Source of the DNA: Gammaproteobacteria bacterium
Lineage (GTDB): Bacteria > Pseudomonadota > Gammaproteobacteria > Competibacterales > Competibacteraceae
DNA length: 64,000 bases
Reading direction: 5' to 3'
Assembly (NCBI GenBank): GCA_024235135.1
Contig: JACKMZ010000001.1
Span: 591,501 to 655,500 of the forward strand
A program made the position numbers and the translations under genes. Shown here piece by piece: positions 8,591 through 16,296 of this stretch. Position 1 is the first letter of the stretch; each line of letters begins with the position of its first letter. The notes under the pieces are model-generated. The model was not told the DNA's origin. It saw nothing but the letters and a program-made list of their open reading frames with translations, and ran no database searches.

Positions 8591-9436
8591 CTAACGCCGG
8601 CTTTCCGCAGCCGCTATCCGGCGTAACAGCCAGTCCATCCCCTTGTCGGGTAATAGCCGTTGCAGAATCGCAAAGGCATGGGTAGGCAAGGTCACTCGAT
8701 AACGAATTCGCGGGTGGGGGCTTTCCAGTGCATGAACGACACATTTCAAAACGGCTTCCGGCGGCAGCGTAAAAGGGGCCACACTACCCTGGGTGGTCAA
8801 CCTGTTTTCCATCGCCTCGTATCGGTCTCGATGCGCACTGCCCGTTTTGTCGATATTGCGTTGGTAAGCCGCGTAGGCGTTCTCACGGAAGCGGCTGATG
8901 ATAGGCCCAGGCTCGATCAGGCTCAGATGTATCCCGGTTCCCGCGAGTTCCAGCCGCAGTGTATCGGTCAAGCCTTCCAGGGCGAATTTGCTGGCATTAT
9001 AAGCGCCGCGATACGGCAAAGCCACGAACCCCAGCACCGAACTGTTCTGAATAATGCGGCCGTGGCCCTGGCGCCGCATGACCGGCAATACCCGGTTGGT
9101 CAGTTCCAAAGGACCGAAAACGTTGGTTTCGAACTGCGCGCGCAGGACTTCGCGCCGCAGATCCTCCACGGCGCCGGGCTGTCCGTAGGCGCCGTTGTTG
9201 AACAAGGCATCCAGTGTACCGCTGGTCTGTCGCAGAACTTCATCCAGCGCGTCGCGAATGGAAGCGGAATCATCCAGATCCAGGACGAGACTGGTGAGGC
9301 CGGTGCTACGTAGCCGTTCGACGTCCTCGCGGCGACGGGCGGTCGCGAATACCTGGTGGCCGCGTTCGTGAAGACCTTGAGCTACGCACAGACCGATGCC
9401 GGAGGAGCATCCGGTAATCAGAATGGATTTTGGCAT
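8591..9436 (-). CDS. Short-chain dehydrogenase/reductase (SDR)
   Basis: A 281-residue NAD(P)-dependent oxidoreductase of the classical SDR family. The Rossmann motif is TGCSSGIG at residues 8-15, the structural NNGAYG replaces the usual NNAG, and the catalytic triad is Ser in IIQNSSVLG with Tyr and Lys in YNASKFALEG. The ATG at 9436 is chosen since the cofactor motif follows at once; the open frame upstream to 9559 is not convincing. The substrate is unknown. It is close to the many SDRs annotated as oxidoreductases of unknown specificity (YciK/retinol-dehydrogenase-like). Confidence 0.88.
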   Translation of the reverse strand: MPKSILITGCSSGIGLCVAQGLHERGHQVFATARRREDVERLRSTGLTSLVLDLDDSASIRDALDEVLRQTSGTLDALFNNGAYGQPGAVEDLRREVLRAQFETNVFGPLELTNRVLPVMRRQGHGRIIQNSSVLGFVALPYRGAYNASKFALEGLTDTLRLELAGTGIHLSLIEPGPIISRFRENAYAAYQRNIDKTGSAHRDRYEAMENRLTTQGSVAPFTLPPEAVLKCVVHALESPHPRIRYRVTLPTHAFAILQRLLPDKGMDWLLRRIAAAESRR

Positions 9437-9617
9437 AATATCACCGAGGTCATGAGTGCTTGTTATTGATCGATAGGACTCTATCGTGACCCGGATCGGA
9501 ACCGCAATGTGAAGGCCCACTTTCCTTGCCGCGTGGTTCACCGGACCGAGGGAAACCACGCGGCGTTCGATCGGGGCGCATCATCGCGCGAGGGTGTGCC
9601 CCGCAGCGGGGTTTGGC

Positions 9618-10250
9618 ATGAATACGGCAGTGACGACAATACTGTATATCGGCGATCCGATGTGTTCCTGGTGTTGGGGATTCACCCCGGTGCTTGATCG
9701 GTTGCGCGAGCAATTGCTGCCCCACGTCGGCTTTCGGTTGATGGTGGGTGGATTGCGTCCCGGAAAAGCGGCCGTACCTTTGGATACGGTGTTTCGAGAG
9801 CAATTACGCCACCATTGGCGGGCAGTCCAGGAGCGGACCGGCCAGCCGTTCGCCTGGGAAGGGTTGGAGCGCCGGCAATTTATCTACGATACCGAACCGG
9901 CGGCGCGGGCCGTGGTTACGGTGCGCCAATTGGCGGCGGAGTTGGAATACGCTTATTTCAGGGCCGCTCAGGAGGCGTTTTATGCGCTTGGGCAAGATAC
10001 GACCCAACTGGACCGCTTGAGCGCATTAGCTGTCGAACTGGGTTTGGATGGCGCGCTGTTTCGCCAAACCTTCGCCGAGGAATCGGCCCTGGCGCTGACC
10101 TACGCCGATTTCAACGCGGCGCGGCAACTGGGCGTGCAGGGCTTTCCCACCTTACTGTTGCAACAGGGGGATCGGTATTATCCGTTGACTCAGGGCTATT
10201 TGCCCTACGATCGCTTGGAGCCGGTGATCCGGGGTTTGCTGGCATCCTGA
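9618..10250 (+). CDS. DsbA-family thioredoxin-fold protein, cytosolic
   Basis: A 210-residue protein with thioredoxin fold and an inserted helical domain. The redox motif is CSWC in ILYIGDPMCSWCWGFTPV near the N-terminus, and the cis-proline region is VQGFPTLLL. There is no signal peptide, so it should act in the cytoplasm, like the FrnE/2-hydroxychromene isomerase-related DsbA group. The ATG at 9618 is preferred over a GTG at 9594. Its partner is unknown, though a periplasmic DsbC-like gene follows 240 bp downstream. Confidence 0.85.
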   Translation: MNTAVTTILYIGDPMCSWCWGFTPVLDRLREQLLPHVGFRLMVGGLRPGKAAVPLDTVFREQLRHHWRAVQERTGQPFAWEGLERRQFIYDTEPAARAVVTVRQLAAELEYAYFRAAQEAFYALGQDTTQLDRLSALAVELGLDGALFRQTFAEESALALTYADFNAARQLGVQGFPTLLLQQGDRYYPLTQGYLPYDRLEPVIRGLLAS

Positions 10251-10489
10251 CTGATCGGGACGAAGGAGGCGATGGCCGGCATGAGTTCGGCGAATTGGGC
10301 GTTCTGGCCCGCAAGCGGAGGATGAGGCGTCAGCAGGGCGGGATTTGCCCGTACCGCTGACGGCGGCCGGGCCCGATACGGCGCAAAAGGCGTGGGGAGA
10401 GATGTCTCGTGGAACTACCCGGACGGGGGCCAATCTGAGCTTATACCTTATCCCTGTCACATTCACTTAATTCCAAGGAAATCCTAAAC

Positions 10490-11212
10490 ATGATGCGCCA
10501 TTTGTCGCTTGCTTTAGCTTCTTTGCTCACGCTGCCGGTGTTCGCCGCCGAACCGGCTCAGCCGGATCTGACTCAGTTACAAGCGGCGCTCGGAGACGTC
10601 AAGCCGGATAGTGTCAAAGCCTCGTCCATACCGGGCTTATACGAAATCACTCTGGGGTCCCAAGTTCTGTACTTGAGCGCGGATGGCGGTTTCGTCATCC
10701 AGGGCGATATAATCGACCTAGCTAGCCATGCCAATGTCACCGAACACCGACGAAACGGCCTGCGTGCCGCGGCCATCAATGCGATAGGCGAAGACAAGAT
10801 GGTCGTTTTCGCTCCCAAGGACGGCGAGGCTAAGTATACGGTCAATGTGTTCACCGATATCGATTGCGGCTACTGCCGACAATTCCATCGCCAGATCGCG
10901 GACTACAATGCCGCTGGCATCAAGGTTCGTTATCTGATGTTTCCTCGCGCCGGCCTCGATTCGGAATCCTATCAGAAGGCGGTCAACGTCTGGTGTTCGG
11001 ATGACCGCAAGGCCGCTTTAACCCTCGCCAAGAAAGGCCAGGATGTGACCGCCAAGAGCTGCGACAATCCCGTCAAGGAAGAATACGAATTGGGTAACGA
11101 GCTGGGCGTGCGGGGCACACCGAGCATTATTCTCAGCGACGGGGAACTGATTCCGGGCTATGTGCCGCCCGCTCGTTTGGTTCAGTTGTTGCAGGAACAT
11201 TCCGGTACTTAA
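10490..11212 (+). CDS. dsbC: DsbC-like periplasmic protein-disulfide isomerase
   Basis: A 240-residue exported protein with a signal peptide (MMRHLSLALASLLTLPVFAA) cleaved near AEP. It has the N-terminal DsbC/G dimerisation domain, including GLYEITLGSQVLYLSADGG, followed by a thioredoxin domain with the active site CGYC in DIDCGYCRQFH and the cis-proline segment VRGTPSIILSDG. A second cysteine pair (VWCSDD and SCDNP) is as in DsbC. It should reshuffle wrong disulfides in the periplasm and depend on a DsbD reductase elsewhere. Confidence 0.93.
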   Translation: MMRHLSLALASLLTLPVFAAEPAQPDLTQLQAALGDVKPDSVKASSIPGLYEITLGSQVLYLSADGGFVIQGDIIDLASHANVTEHRRNGLRAAAINAIGEDKMVVFAPKDGEAKYTVNVFTDIDCGYCRQFHRQIADYNAAGIKVRYLMFPRAGLDSESYQKAVNVWCSDDRKAALTLAKKGQDVTAKSCDNPVKEEYELGNELGVRGTPSIILSDGELIPGYVPPARLVQLLQEHSGT

Positions 11213-11215
11213 GCC

Positions 11216-11663
11216 AGCGTACTCGTCGAGCCGCACCCGGCAAAAAACACTAGCGCACCCTGGTTTGTAAAGGTTAATATTTTCAATCTTTTATTCATGC
11301 GCCCGATGCGCCAGCTGCGGGTCGCGTCTGTTTTCTGCCGGTACGGGAGATTTGAAGTTGGCCAAAGTGCTGCGGGTCGCTGGGTTCGCTGAAGTGTTTT
11401 CGATCACCAGGAAGGGGCTGCGCAAGTGCCAGGAAGCTTCATTCGTTGCCGGTGCTGCAAACGACTCCAGTGTTAGTCGCGATCTGAATGCTCATCAGAT
11501 TGCAGCGTCCATTCAACAGGTTGCCCACGGCTACGGGGCCTGCGTGCATGATGTCCCCACGCAGGCCATGCGCCGGTATCGGGTCACTCTCGCGTCAGGG
11601 ACAGTTTTAGTCGGAACGGATCGCGGCCGACTGCCGGTACGCGGCTAGTCAACGCGGCGGCTC
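11216..11663. other. 448-bp leader region upstream of nrdR with hairpin, no supported gene
   Basis: No convincing gene is seen. An open frame at 11352-11648 starting with TTG has no recognised family and no ribosome-binding site. There is a perfect 10-bp inverted repeat, GGCCTGCGTG and CACGCAGGCC with an 11-base loop, at 11537-11567, without a following T-run. The decamer TGCGGGTCGC occurs twice (near 11314 and 11373), and TGCCGGTACG occurs near both ends. I could not match it to an FMN riboswitch, although a riboflavin operon follows. Confidence 0.4.
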
Positions 11664-12146
11664 ATGCACTGTCCGTTCTGTGCGGCGATAGATACGCGGG
11701 TCGTCGATTCCCGGCTGTCCCCCGAGGGGGACCGGGTGCGGCGGCGGCGCGAATGCAGCCAATGCGGCGCACGCTTCACCACCTACGAAGTCGCGGAACT
11801 GGTCATGCCTTGGATCATCAAGCGCGATGGCCGCCGTGAAGCCTTCAGTGACGATAAACTGCGGGCGGGCCTGTTGCGCGCCTTGGAGAAGCGTCCGGTC
11901 AGCGCGGAACAGGTCGAGACCCTACTCCAGGACATCCGGAATCGAGCGCGCGGCAGCGGGGAACGGGAACTCTCGTCCCAGCAGGTGGGAGAGTGGGTAA
12001 TGACCGAACTGCGTCAGTTGGACCCCGTCGCCTATGTGCGATTCGCTTCCGTATACCGAAGCTTCCAGGATGTCAACGCTTTTCGCGAGGAGATCGAGCG
12101 CCTGCAACGCCTGTCCTCGGGCGAGCCAGCCGACGGCCACGACTAG
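11664..12146 (+). CDS. nrdR: Transcriptional repressor NrdR
   Basis: A 160-residue repressor of ribonucleotide reductase genes that senses ATP/dATP. The N-terminal zinc ribbon is MHCPFC and, about 25 residues on, CSQCGARFTTYE; the ATP-cone domain follows, with VIKRDGRREAF-like WIIKRDGRREAFSDDKL. C-terminal VAYVRFASVYRSFQDV is the family hallmark. It leads the riboflavin genes; glyA, its frequent upstream neighbour, is not present. No NrdR box was seen here. Confidence 0.96.
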   Translation: MHCPFCAAIDTRVVDSRLSPEGDRVRRRRECSQCGARFTTYEVAELVMPWIIKRDGRREAFSDDKLRAGLLRALEKRPVSAEQVETLLQDIRNRARGSGERELSSQQVGEWVMTELRQLDPVAYVRFASVYRSFQDVNAFREEIERLQRLSSGEPADGHD

Positions 12147-12176
12147 ACGGCCTCAGCCGCCATCCTCACAACCATC

Positions 12177-13325
12177 ATGTCTATATACCCGGAGCCCATG
12201 GTCGACGCCAGCGACTACCACTACATGAGCCGCGCCCTGATTTTGGCCGAACGGGGTCTGTATACGACCGATCCCAATCCCCGTGTCGGTTGCGTGCTGG
12301 TAAAGGATGGTCAGGTAATCGGGGAAGGCTGGCATGTCCGCGCTGGCGAAGCGCACGCCGAGGTCATTGCCCTGGAACAGGCAGGGGAACAGGCCCGCGG
12401 GGCCACGGTATACGTCACCCTGGAACCTTGCTGTCATCATGGGCGCACCGCGCCCTGCACCGATGCCTTGCTGGCGGCGGGCGTAACCCGCGTGGTGGCG
12501 GCCATGGAAGATCCCAATCCACGAGTGGCTGGCCGTGGGCTGGCCCAGATTCGAGCCGCCGGTGTCGCCGTGGAATGCGGTTTGCTATCCGATAAGGCGC
12601 AGGCTCTGAATCCGGGTTTCGTGCAGCGCATGCGTAAGGGCCGGCCCTGGGTGCGCTGCAAGTTGGCGATGAGTCTGGACGGACGCACGGCCATGGCCTC
12701 CGGCGAAAGCCAATGGATCACGGGTGCGGCGGCGCGCGCTGATGTACAGCGCCTGCGGGCGCGCAGTTCCGCTATCATGACCGGCATCGGAACCGTGCTG
12801 GCGGACGATCCCAGCTTGACCGTGCGTCTGCCGGATACACGGCGTCAACCGTTGCGAGTGATACTCGATTCCCGTCTGCGCACGCCGCCGGGCGCGAATG
12901 TCCTGCAGCAGGAGGGGCCGGTACTGATTTTTACCTCGGTGTCGGAAGCGCGGTATCATGATCCCTTGCGGAGGGCCGGCGCGGAAATCGCCGTGCTGCC
13001 CCCCACCGGCGAAGGGTTGGATTTGGCCGCCGTCCTGGCGGAACTGGCCGCGCGGGAAATCAACGAGCTGCACCTGGAGTGCGGAGCCACGTTGGCCGGC
13101 GCCCTGTTGCGCCGACGTTTACTGGACGAGTTGATCGTGTATCTGGCGCCGTTGGTGCTGGGCGACAGTGCTCGGGGTTTGTTCCATCTGCCGGGGATGG
13201 ACCGCATGGACCAGCGTATTGAATTGACCATCACCGATATTCGGGCAGTGGGTCATGATTGGCGAATCGACGCACAGCCCGCACCGCCGCAGCCGGAACG
13301 CGGGGGGAGCGAGCGCGAACGCTGA
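12177..13325 (+). CDS. ribD: Riboflavin biosynthesis deaminase/reductase RibD
   Basis: A 382-residue bifunctional enzyme for the second and third steps of riboflavin synthesis. The N-terminal zinc deaminase has HAEVIAL and TLEPCCHHGRTAPC (H-A-E and two cysteines). The C-terminal reductase has RCKLAMSLDGRTA, QWITGAAARADVQRLRA and ECGATLAGALL. The ATG at 12177 is used; another ATG at 12198 (MVDASDYHYM) fits the family start about as well, and GGAG is only three bases before it. It lies 30 bp after nrdR. Confidence 0.95.
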   Translation: MSIYPEPMVDASDYHYMSRALILAERGLYTTDPNPRVGCVLVKDGQVIGEGWHVRAGEAHAEVIALEQAGEQARGATVYVTLEPCCHHGRTAPCTDALLAAGVTRVVAAMEDPNPRVAGRGLAQIRAAGVAVECGLLSDKAQALNPGFVQRMRKGRPWVRCKLAMSLDGRTAMASGESQWITGAAARADVQRLRARSSAIMTGIGTVLADDPSLTVRLPDTRRQPLRVILDSRLRTPPGANVLQQEGPVLIFTSVSEARYHDPLRRAGAEIAVLPPTGEGLDLAAVLAELAAREINELHLECGATLAGALLRRRLLDELIVYLAPLVLGDSARGLFHLPGMDRMDQRIELTITDIRAVGHDWRIDAQPAPPQPERGGSERER

Positions 13326-13365
13326 AACGGTCGCCGCAGCGGAATATTGAGAAGGTTGAATTGAC

Positions 13366-14019
13366 ATGTTCACGGGTATCATCGAGGCGGTTGGCGCCGT
13401 GCTCGACCAAGAGCCGCGCGGCGTCGATATGCGCTTGCACATCGGTACCGGCAAACTGGATCTCGGGGATGCGAAAATCGGTGACAGCATTGCGGTCAGC
13501 GGTGTTTGTCTAACCGTGGTGGCGTGGGCCAAGGGCGGTTTCTGGGCGGACGTATCGGCCGAGACCCTGGAGCGCACGGTGTTGGGAGAAGCCGGGCCGG
13601 GTGCGAGCGTCAATCTGGAACAAGCGTTGACCCTGGGCACGCGGCTCGGCGGCCATCTGGTCAGCGGCCATGTGGATGGCGTCGGTACGGTCAGCGAATT
13701 TCGCCCCGAAGGCCGTTCCTGGCGGTTGCGCATTCAAGCCCCGGCGAATCTCGCCCGCTACATCGCGGAAAAAGGGTCCATCTGCGTGGATGGCGTCAGT
13801 CTCACGGTGAACGACGTGGATGGCGCCCTGTTTGGACTCAATATCGTGCCGCACACCTTCGCGGAAACCACACTGGCCGATTATCGGGCCGGGCGTCGGG
13901 TCAACCTGGAAGTGGACCTGCTCGCCCGGTATCTGGAACGGCTGATGTTGGGCGAGCGGGCGGCCGAGCCGCGCGGTCGCCTCAGCGAAGATCTGTTGCG
14001 GGAACACGGCTACCTGTAA
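13366..14019 (+). CDS. ribE: Riboflavin synthase alpha chain
   Basis: A 217-residue enzyme that dismutates two lumazine molecules to riboflavin. It begins MFTGIIEAVGAV, the family signature, and has two lumazine-binding repeats; the first carries GDSIAVSGVCLTV and the second IAEKGSICVDGVSLTVND. GHLVSGHVDGVG is also visible. It lies between ribD and ribBX on the same strand. The E. coli name for this protein is ribC (now ribE in many systems). Confidence 0.95.
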   Translation: MFTGIIEAVGAVLDQEPRGVDMRLHIGTGKLDLGDAKIGDSIAVSGVCLTVVAWAKGGFWADVSAETLERTVLGEAGPGASVNLEQALTLGTRLGGHLVSGHVDGVGTVSEFRPEGRSWRLRIQAPANLARYIAEKGSICVDGVSLTVNDVDGALFGLNIVPHTFAETTLADYRAGRRVNLEVDLLARYLERLMLGERAAEPRGRLSEDLLREHGYL

Positions 14020-14036
14020 ACCATCGGCCGATTTCT

Positions 14037-15143
14037 ATGTCGCTCAATACCATTGCCGAAATTGTCGAGGACCTGCGCCAGGGCAGAATGGTCATCATCA
14101 TGGATGACGAAGATCGTGAGAACGAAGGCGATCTGCTCATGGCCGCGAGCCTGACGCGTCCCGAAGACATCAATTTCATGGCTCACCATGGCCGTGGCCT
14201 GATCTGTTTGACACTGACGCGGGAACGTTGCAAGCAATTGCGTCTGCCGTTGATGGTGAATGACAACGGCGCGCCATTGGGCACTAATTTCACCGTATCC
14301 ATCGAGGCCGCCGAGGGGGTAACCACGGGGATTTCCGCTTACGATCGCGCGCATACGGTGCGCACGGCCGTCGCCCCCAACGCTCGGCCCGAGGATTTGG
14401 TGCAACCCGGTCATATTTTTCCGTTGATGGCGCAGCCGGGCGGCGTGCTCACCCGTGCCGGCCATACCGAGGCGGGTTGCGATTTGACCCGGCTGGCCGG
14501 CTTGGAACCCGCCGCGGTGATCGTGGAAATCCTCAAGGAAGACGGCTCCATGGCCCGCCGTCCCGATCTGGAGACTTTCGCCCAGCGGCACGGGTTGAAG
14601 ATCGGCACCATCGCCGACCTCATCAAGCACCGCATGAGCACGGAGCAATCCGTGGAACGTGCGGCGGAATGCGAATTGCCTACGGAATATGGAGCGTTCC
14701 GGGTCGTGGCCTATCAGGACCGGATCAGCAAACAGTTGCACTTCGCGCTGGTCAAGGGCCCCATCGATCCTGCCAAGCCGATTCTGGTGCGCGTGCACGT
14801 GCAAAATACCTTGGGTGATTTGCTGAATCTGCGCTTGCCGGAAGTCGGTTGGCCATTGCGTGATGCGCTGAGCCGGGTGGCCGCGGAAGGCGGCGTTGTG
14901 GTGGTGCTCAGCCGCAGCGAGGATCCGAACGCCTTGTTGCGTCGGTTGCGGTACTATCAGTTCCAAAGCGCCGAACCCCACCAGCGGGCGACCCCGGATA
15001 CCGCCAGCGAGTTGCGGACCTACGGTCTGGGTGCGCAAATCCTGTTGGATCTCGGAGTGCGTCGTATGCGTGTGCTGAGTGCGCCCAAGCGAATCTCGGC
15101 TTTATCGGGTTTCGACTTGGAAGTTGTAGAGTACATTTGCTAG
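14037..15143 (+). CDS. ribB: DHBP synthase with degenerate GTP cyclohydrolase II domain (RibBX)
   Basis: A 368-residue protein. The N-terminal half is 3,4-dihydroxy-2-butanone 4-phosphate synthase, with DDEDRENEGDLLMAA, RAGHTEAGCDLTRLAG and a bound-metal histidine/glutamate set. The C-terminal half has the fold order of GTP cyclohydrolase II, but where RibA has a zinc site with three cysteines and the RCDCG segment it reads VRVHVQNTLGDLLNLRLPEV, with no cysteines. The cyclohydrolase is therefore predicted inactive, as in the RibBX proteins described in other proteobacteria. A separate ribA is expected elsewhere. Confidence 0.92.
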   Translation: MSLNTIAEIVEDLRQGRMVIIMDDEDRENEGDLLMAASLTRPEDINFMAHHGRGLICLTLTRERCKQLRLPLMVNDNGAPLGTNFTVSIEAAEGVTTGISAYDRAHTVRTAVAPNARPEDLVQPGHIFPLMAQPGGVLTRAGHTEAGCDLTRLAGLEPAAVIVEILKEDGSMARRPDLETFAQRHGLKIGTIADLIKHRMSTEQSVERAAECELPTEYGAFRVVAYQDRISKQLHFALVKGPIDPAKPILVRVHVQNTLGDLLNLRLPEVGWPLRDALSRVAAEGGVVVVLSRSEDPNALLRRLRYYQFQSAEPHQRATPDTASELRTYGLGAQILLDLGVRRMRVLSAPKRISALSGFDLEVVEYIC

Positions 15144-15188
15144 GCGCGGGCCAGGGCCTCGTTTTCAATATCATCGCGACCGGAGTTT

Positions 15189-15665
15189 ATGACAGGCATG
15201 AAAATTATCGAAGGCGATTTCAATGCCGGCGACGCACGCTTTGCGATCGTGGCCTCGCGTTTCAACAGTTTTATCGTGGAACACCTGGTGGATGGGGCCG
15301 TGGATGTCTTGCGTCGGCATGGGGTGGCTGAAGCCAATGTCGAGGTGGTGCGTGTACCGGGGGCCTTCGAGATGCCACTGGCCGTACAACGGGTGGCCGC
15401 GAGTGGGCGCTATACGGCTATCGTCGCTTTGGGGGCCGTGATACGGGGCTCCACCCCGCATTTTGATTACGTGGCCGGGGAATGCACCAAGGGGTTGGCG
15501 ATGGTGGCGATGCAGCATTCCATCCCGGTGGGCTTCGGGGTGTTGACCGTGGATACCATCGAGCAGGCCGTGGAAAGGGCGGGCACCAAAGCGGGCAACA
15601 AGGGAGCCGAGGCGGCTTTGTCGGCGCTGGAAATGGTCAGTCTATTGCGTCATCTCGAAGTATGA
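15189..15665 (+). CDS. ribH: 6,7-dimethyl-8-ribityllumazine synthase
   Basis: A 158-residue enzyme that condenses DHBP with the pyrimidine intermediate to make lumazine, substrate of ribE; it normally forms large shells. Motifs are IVASRFNSFIVEHLVDGA, VRVPGAFEMPLAVQRVA, ALGAVIRGSTPHFDYVAGEC and FGVLTVDTIEQAVERAGTKA-like segments with GNKGAEAA. The start ATG at 15189 could also be MKIIEG nine bases on. Its stop overlaps the nusB start (ATGA). Confidence 0.96.
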   Translation: MTGMKIIEGDFNAGDARFAIVASRFNSFIVEHLVDGAVDVLRRHGVAEANVEVVRVPGAFEMPLAVQRVAASGRYTAIVALGAVIRGSTPHFDYVAGECTKGLAMVAMQHSIPVGFGVLTVDTIEQAVERAGTKAGNKGAEAALSALEMVSLLRHLEV

Positions 15666-16114
15666 ACGGCATTCCACCGCGCAAGGGCTTTACCCGTGGC
15701 CGCTCTTGGGCGCGGCGCTATGCCATGCAGGCGTTGTATCAATGGCAGATGACTGGCCAGGATGCCGCGGCCATTTTCGATCAATTCCTCAGCGAACAGG
15801 AAATGGGTCGGGCCGACCTGACGTACTTTCAGGAACTGCTGTGCCAGATTCCGCTGCGCGTAACCGCCATCGACGCTCAGTTGGTGCCTTTCCTGGATCG
15901 TCCCCTGGAACAGGTGGACCCGGTGGAACGGGCTATTTTGCGCATCGCGGCTTATGAGCTGGCCTATCGTCCCGACGTGCCGTTCCGGGTGGTGATCAAC
16001 GAGGCCGTGGAAATCGCCAAGAAATTCGGAGCTGAACAAGGACATCGCTTCGTCAACGGGGTGTTGGACAAAACCGCGCGGCAATTACGTCCCCAGGAAG
16101 GGGGGCATGCCTAG
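15662..16114 (+). CDS. nusB: Transcription antitermination factor NusB
   Basis: A 150-residue all-helical RNA-binding protein of the rRNA antitermination complex. Family features are RSWARRYAMQALYQWQ near the N-terminus, VERAILRIAAYEL in the middle and RVVINEAVEIAKKFG with FVNGVLDK near the end. The ATG at 15662 overlaps the ribH stop, so translation is coupled. The operon ends here: a terminator follows at 16238. thiL, a frequent next gene, is absent. Confidence 0.95.
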   Translation: MNGIPPRKGFTRGRSWARRYAMQALYQWQMTGQDAAAIFDQFLSEQEMGRADLTYFQELLCQIPLRVTAIDAQLVPFLDRPLEQVDPVERAILRIAAYELAYRPDVPFRVVINEAVEIAKKFGAEQGHRFVNGVLDKTARQLRPQEGGHA

Positions 16115-16237
16115 CGGCGCGTTCCTCGGCAGGACGTCATGGGGGGCGGAATTGTTGTCGCGTACGACGCGGTTTACTTCCTCATGCGGATGGGATAGAC
16201 GCGGAAAAGAGGTAAAGGACTGCGTATCAAGAAAAAA

Positions 16238-16264
16238 GGGCGGGTAGCCTACGGCCACCCGCCC
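16238..16264. terminator. Bidirectional rho-independent terminator
   Basis: GGGCGGGT pairs with ACCCGCCC, with an inner GCC/GGC pair and a three-base loop. The plus strand continues into TGGGTTTTTA, and the minus strand into TTTTTTC (the six As at 16232-16237). It lies between the convergent ends of nusB and the acyl-CoA dehydrogenase gene, and can serve both. Confidence 0.85.
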
Positions 16265-16296
16265 TGGGTTTTTACTGAGGCCGTTGAGGGCCTGGC

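Noticed and set aside
11352..11648. 98-codon frame before nrdR starting with TTG
   Set aside because: No ribosome-binding site, no recognised family and it overlaps a hairpin; not listed as a gene.
11216..11663. Possible FMN riboswitch upstream of riboflavin genes
   Set aside because: The conserved AGGG/GGTGAAATTCC-type blocks of the RFN element were not found.
13506..14036. Upstream extension of the ribBX frame
   Set aside because: Lies within ribE in another frame; the family start MSLNTIAEI at 14037 is clear.
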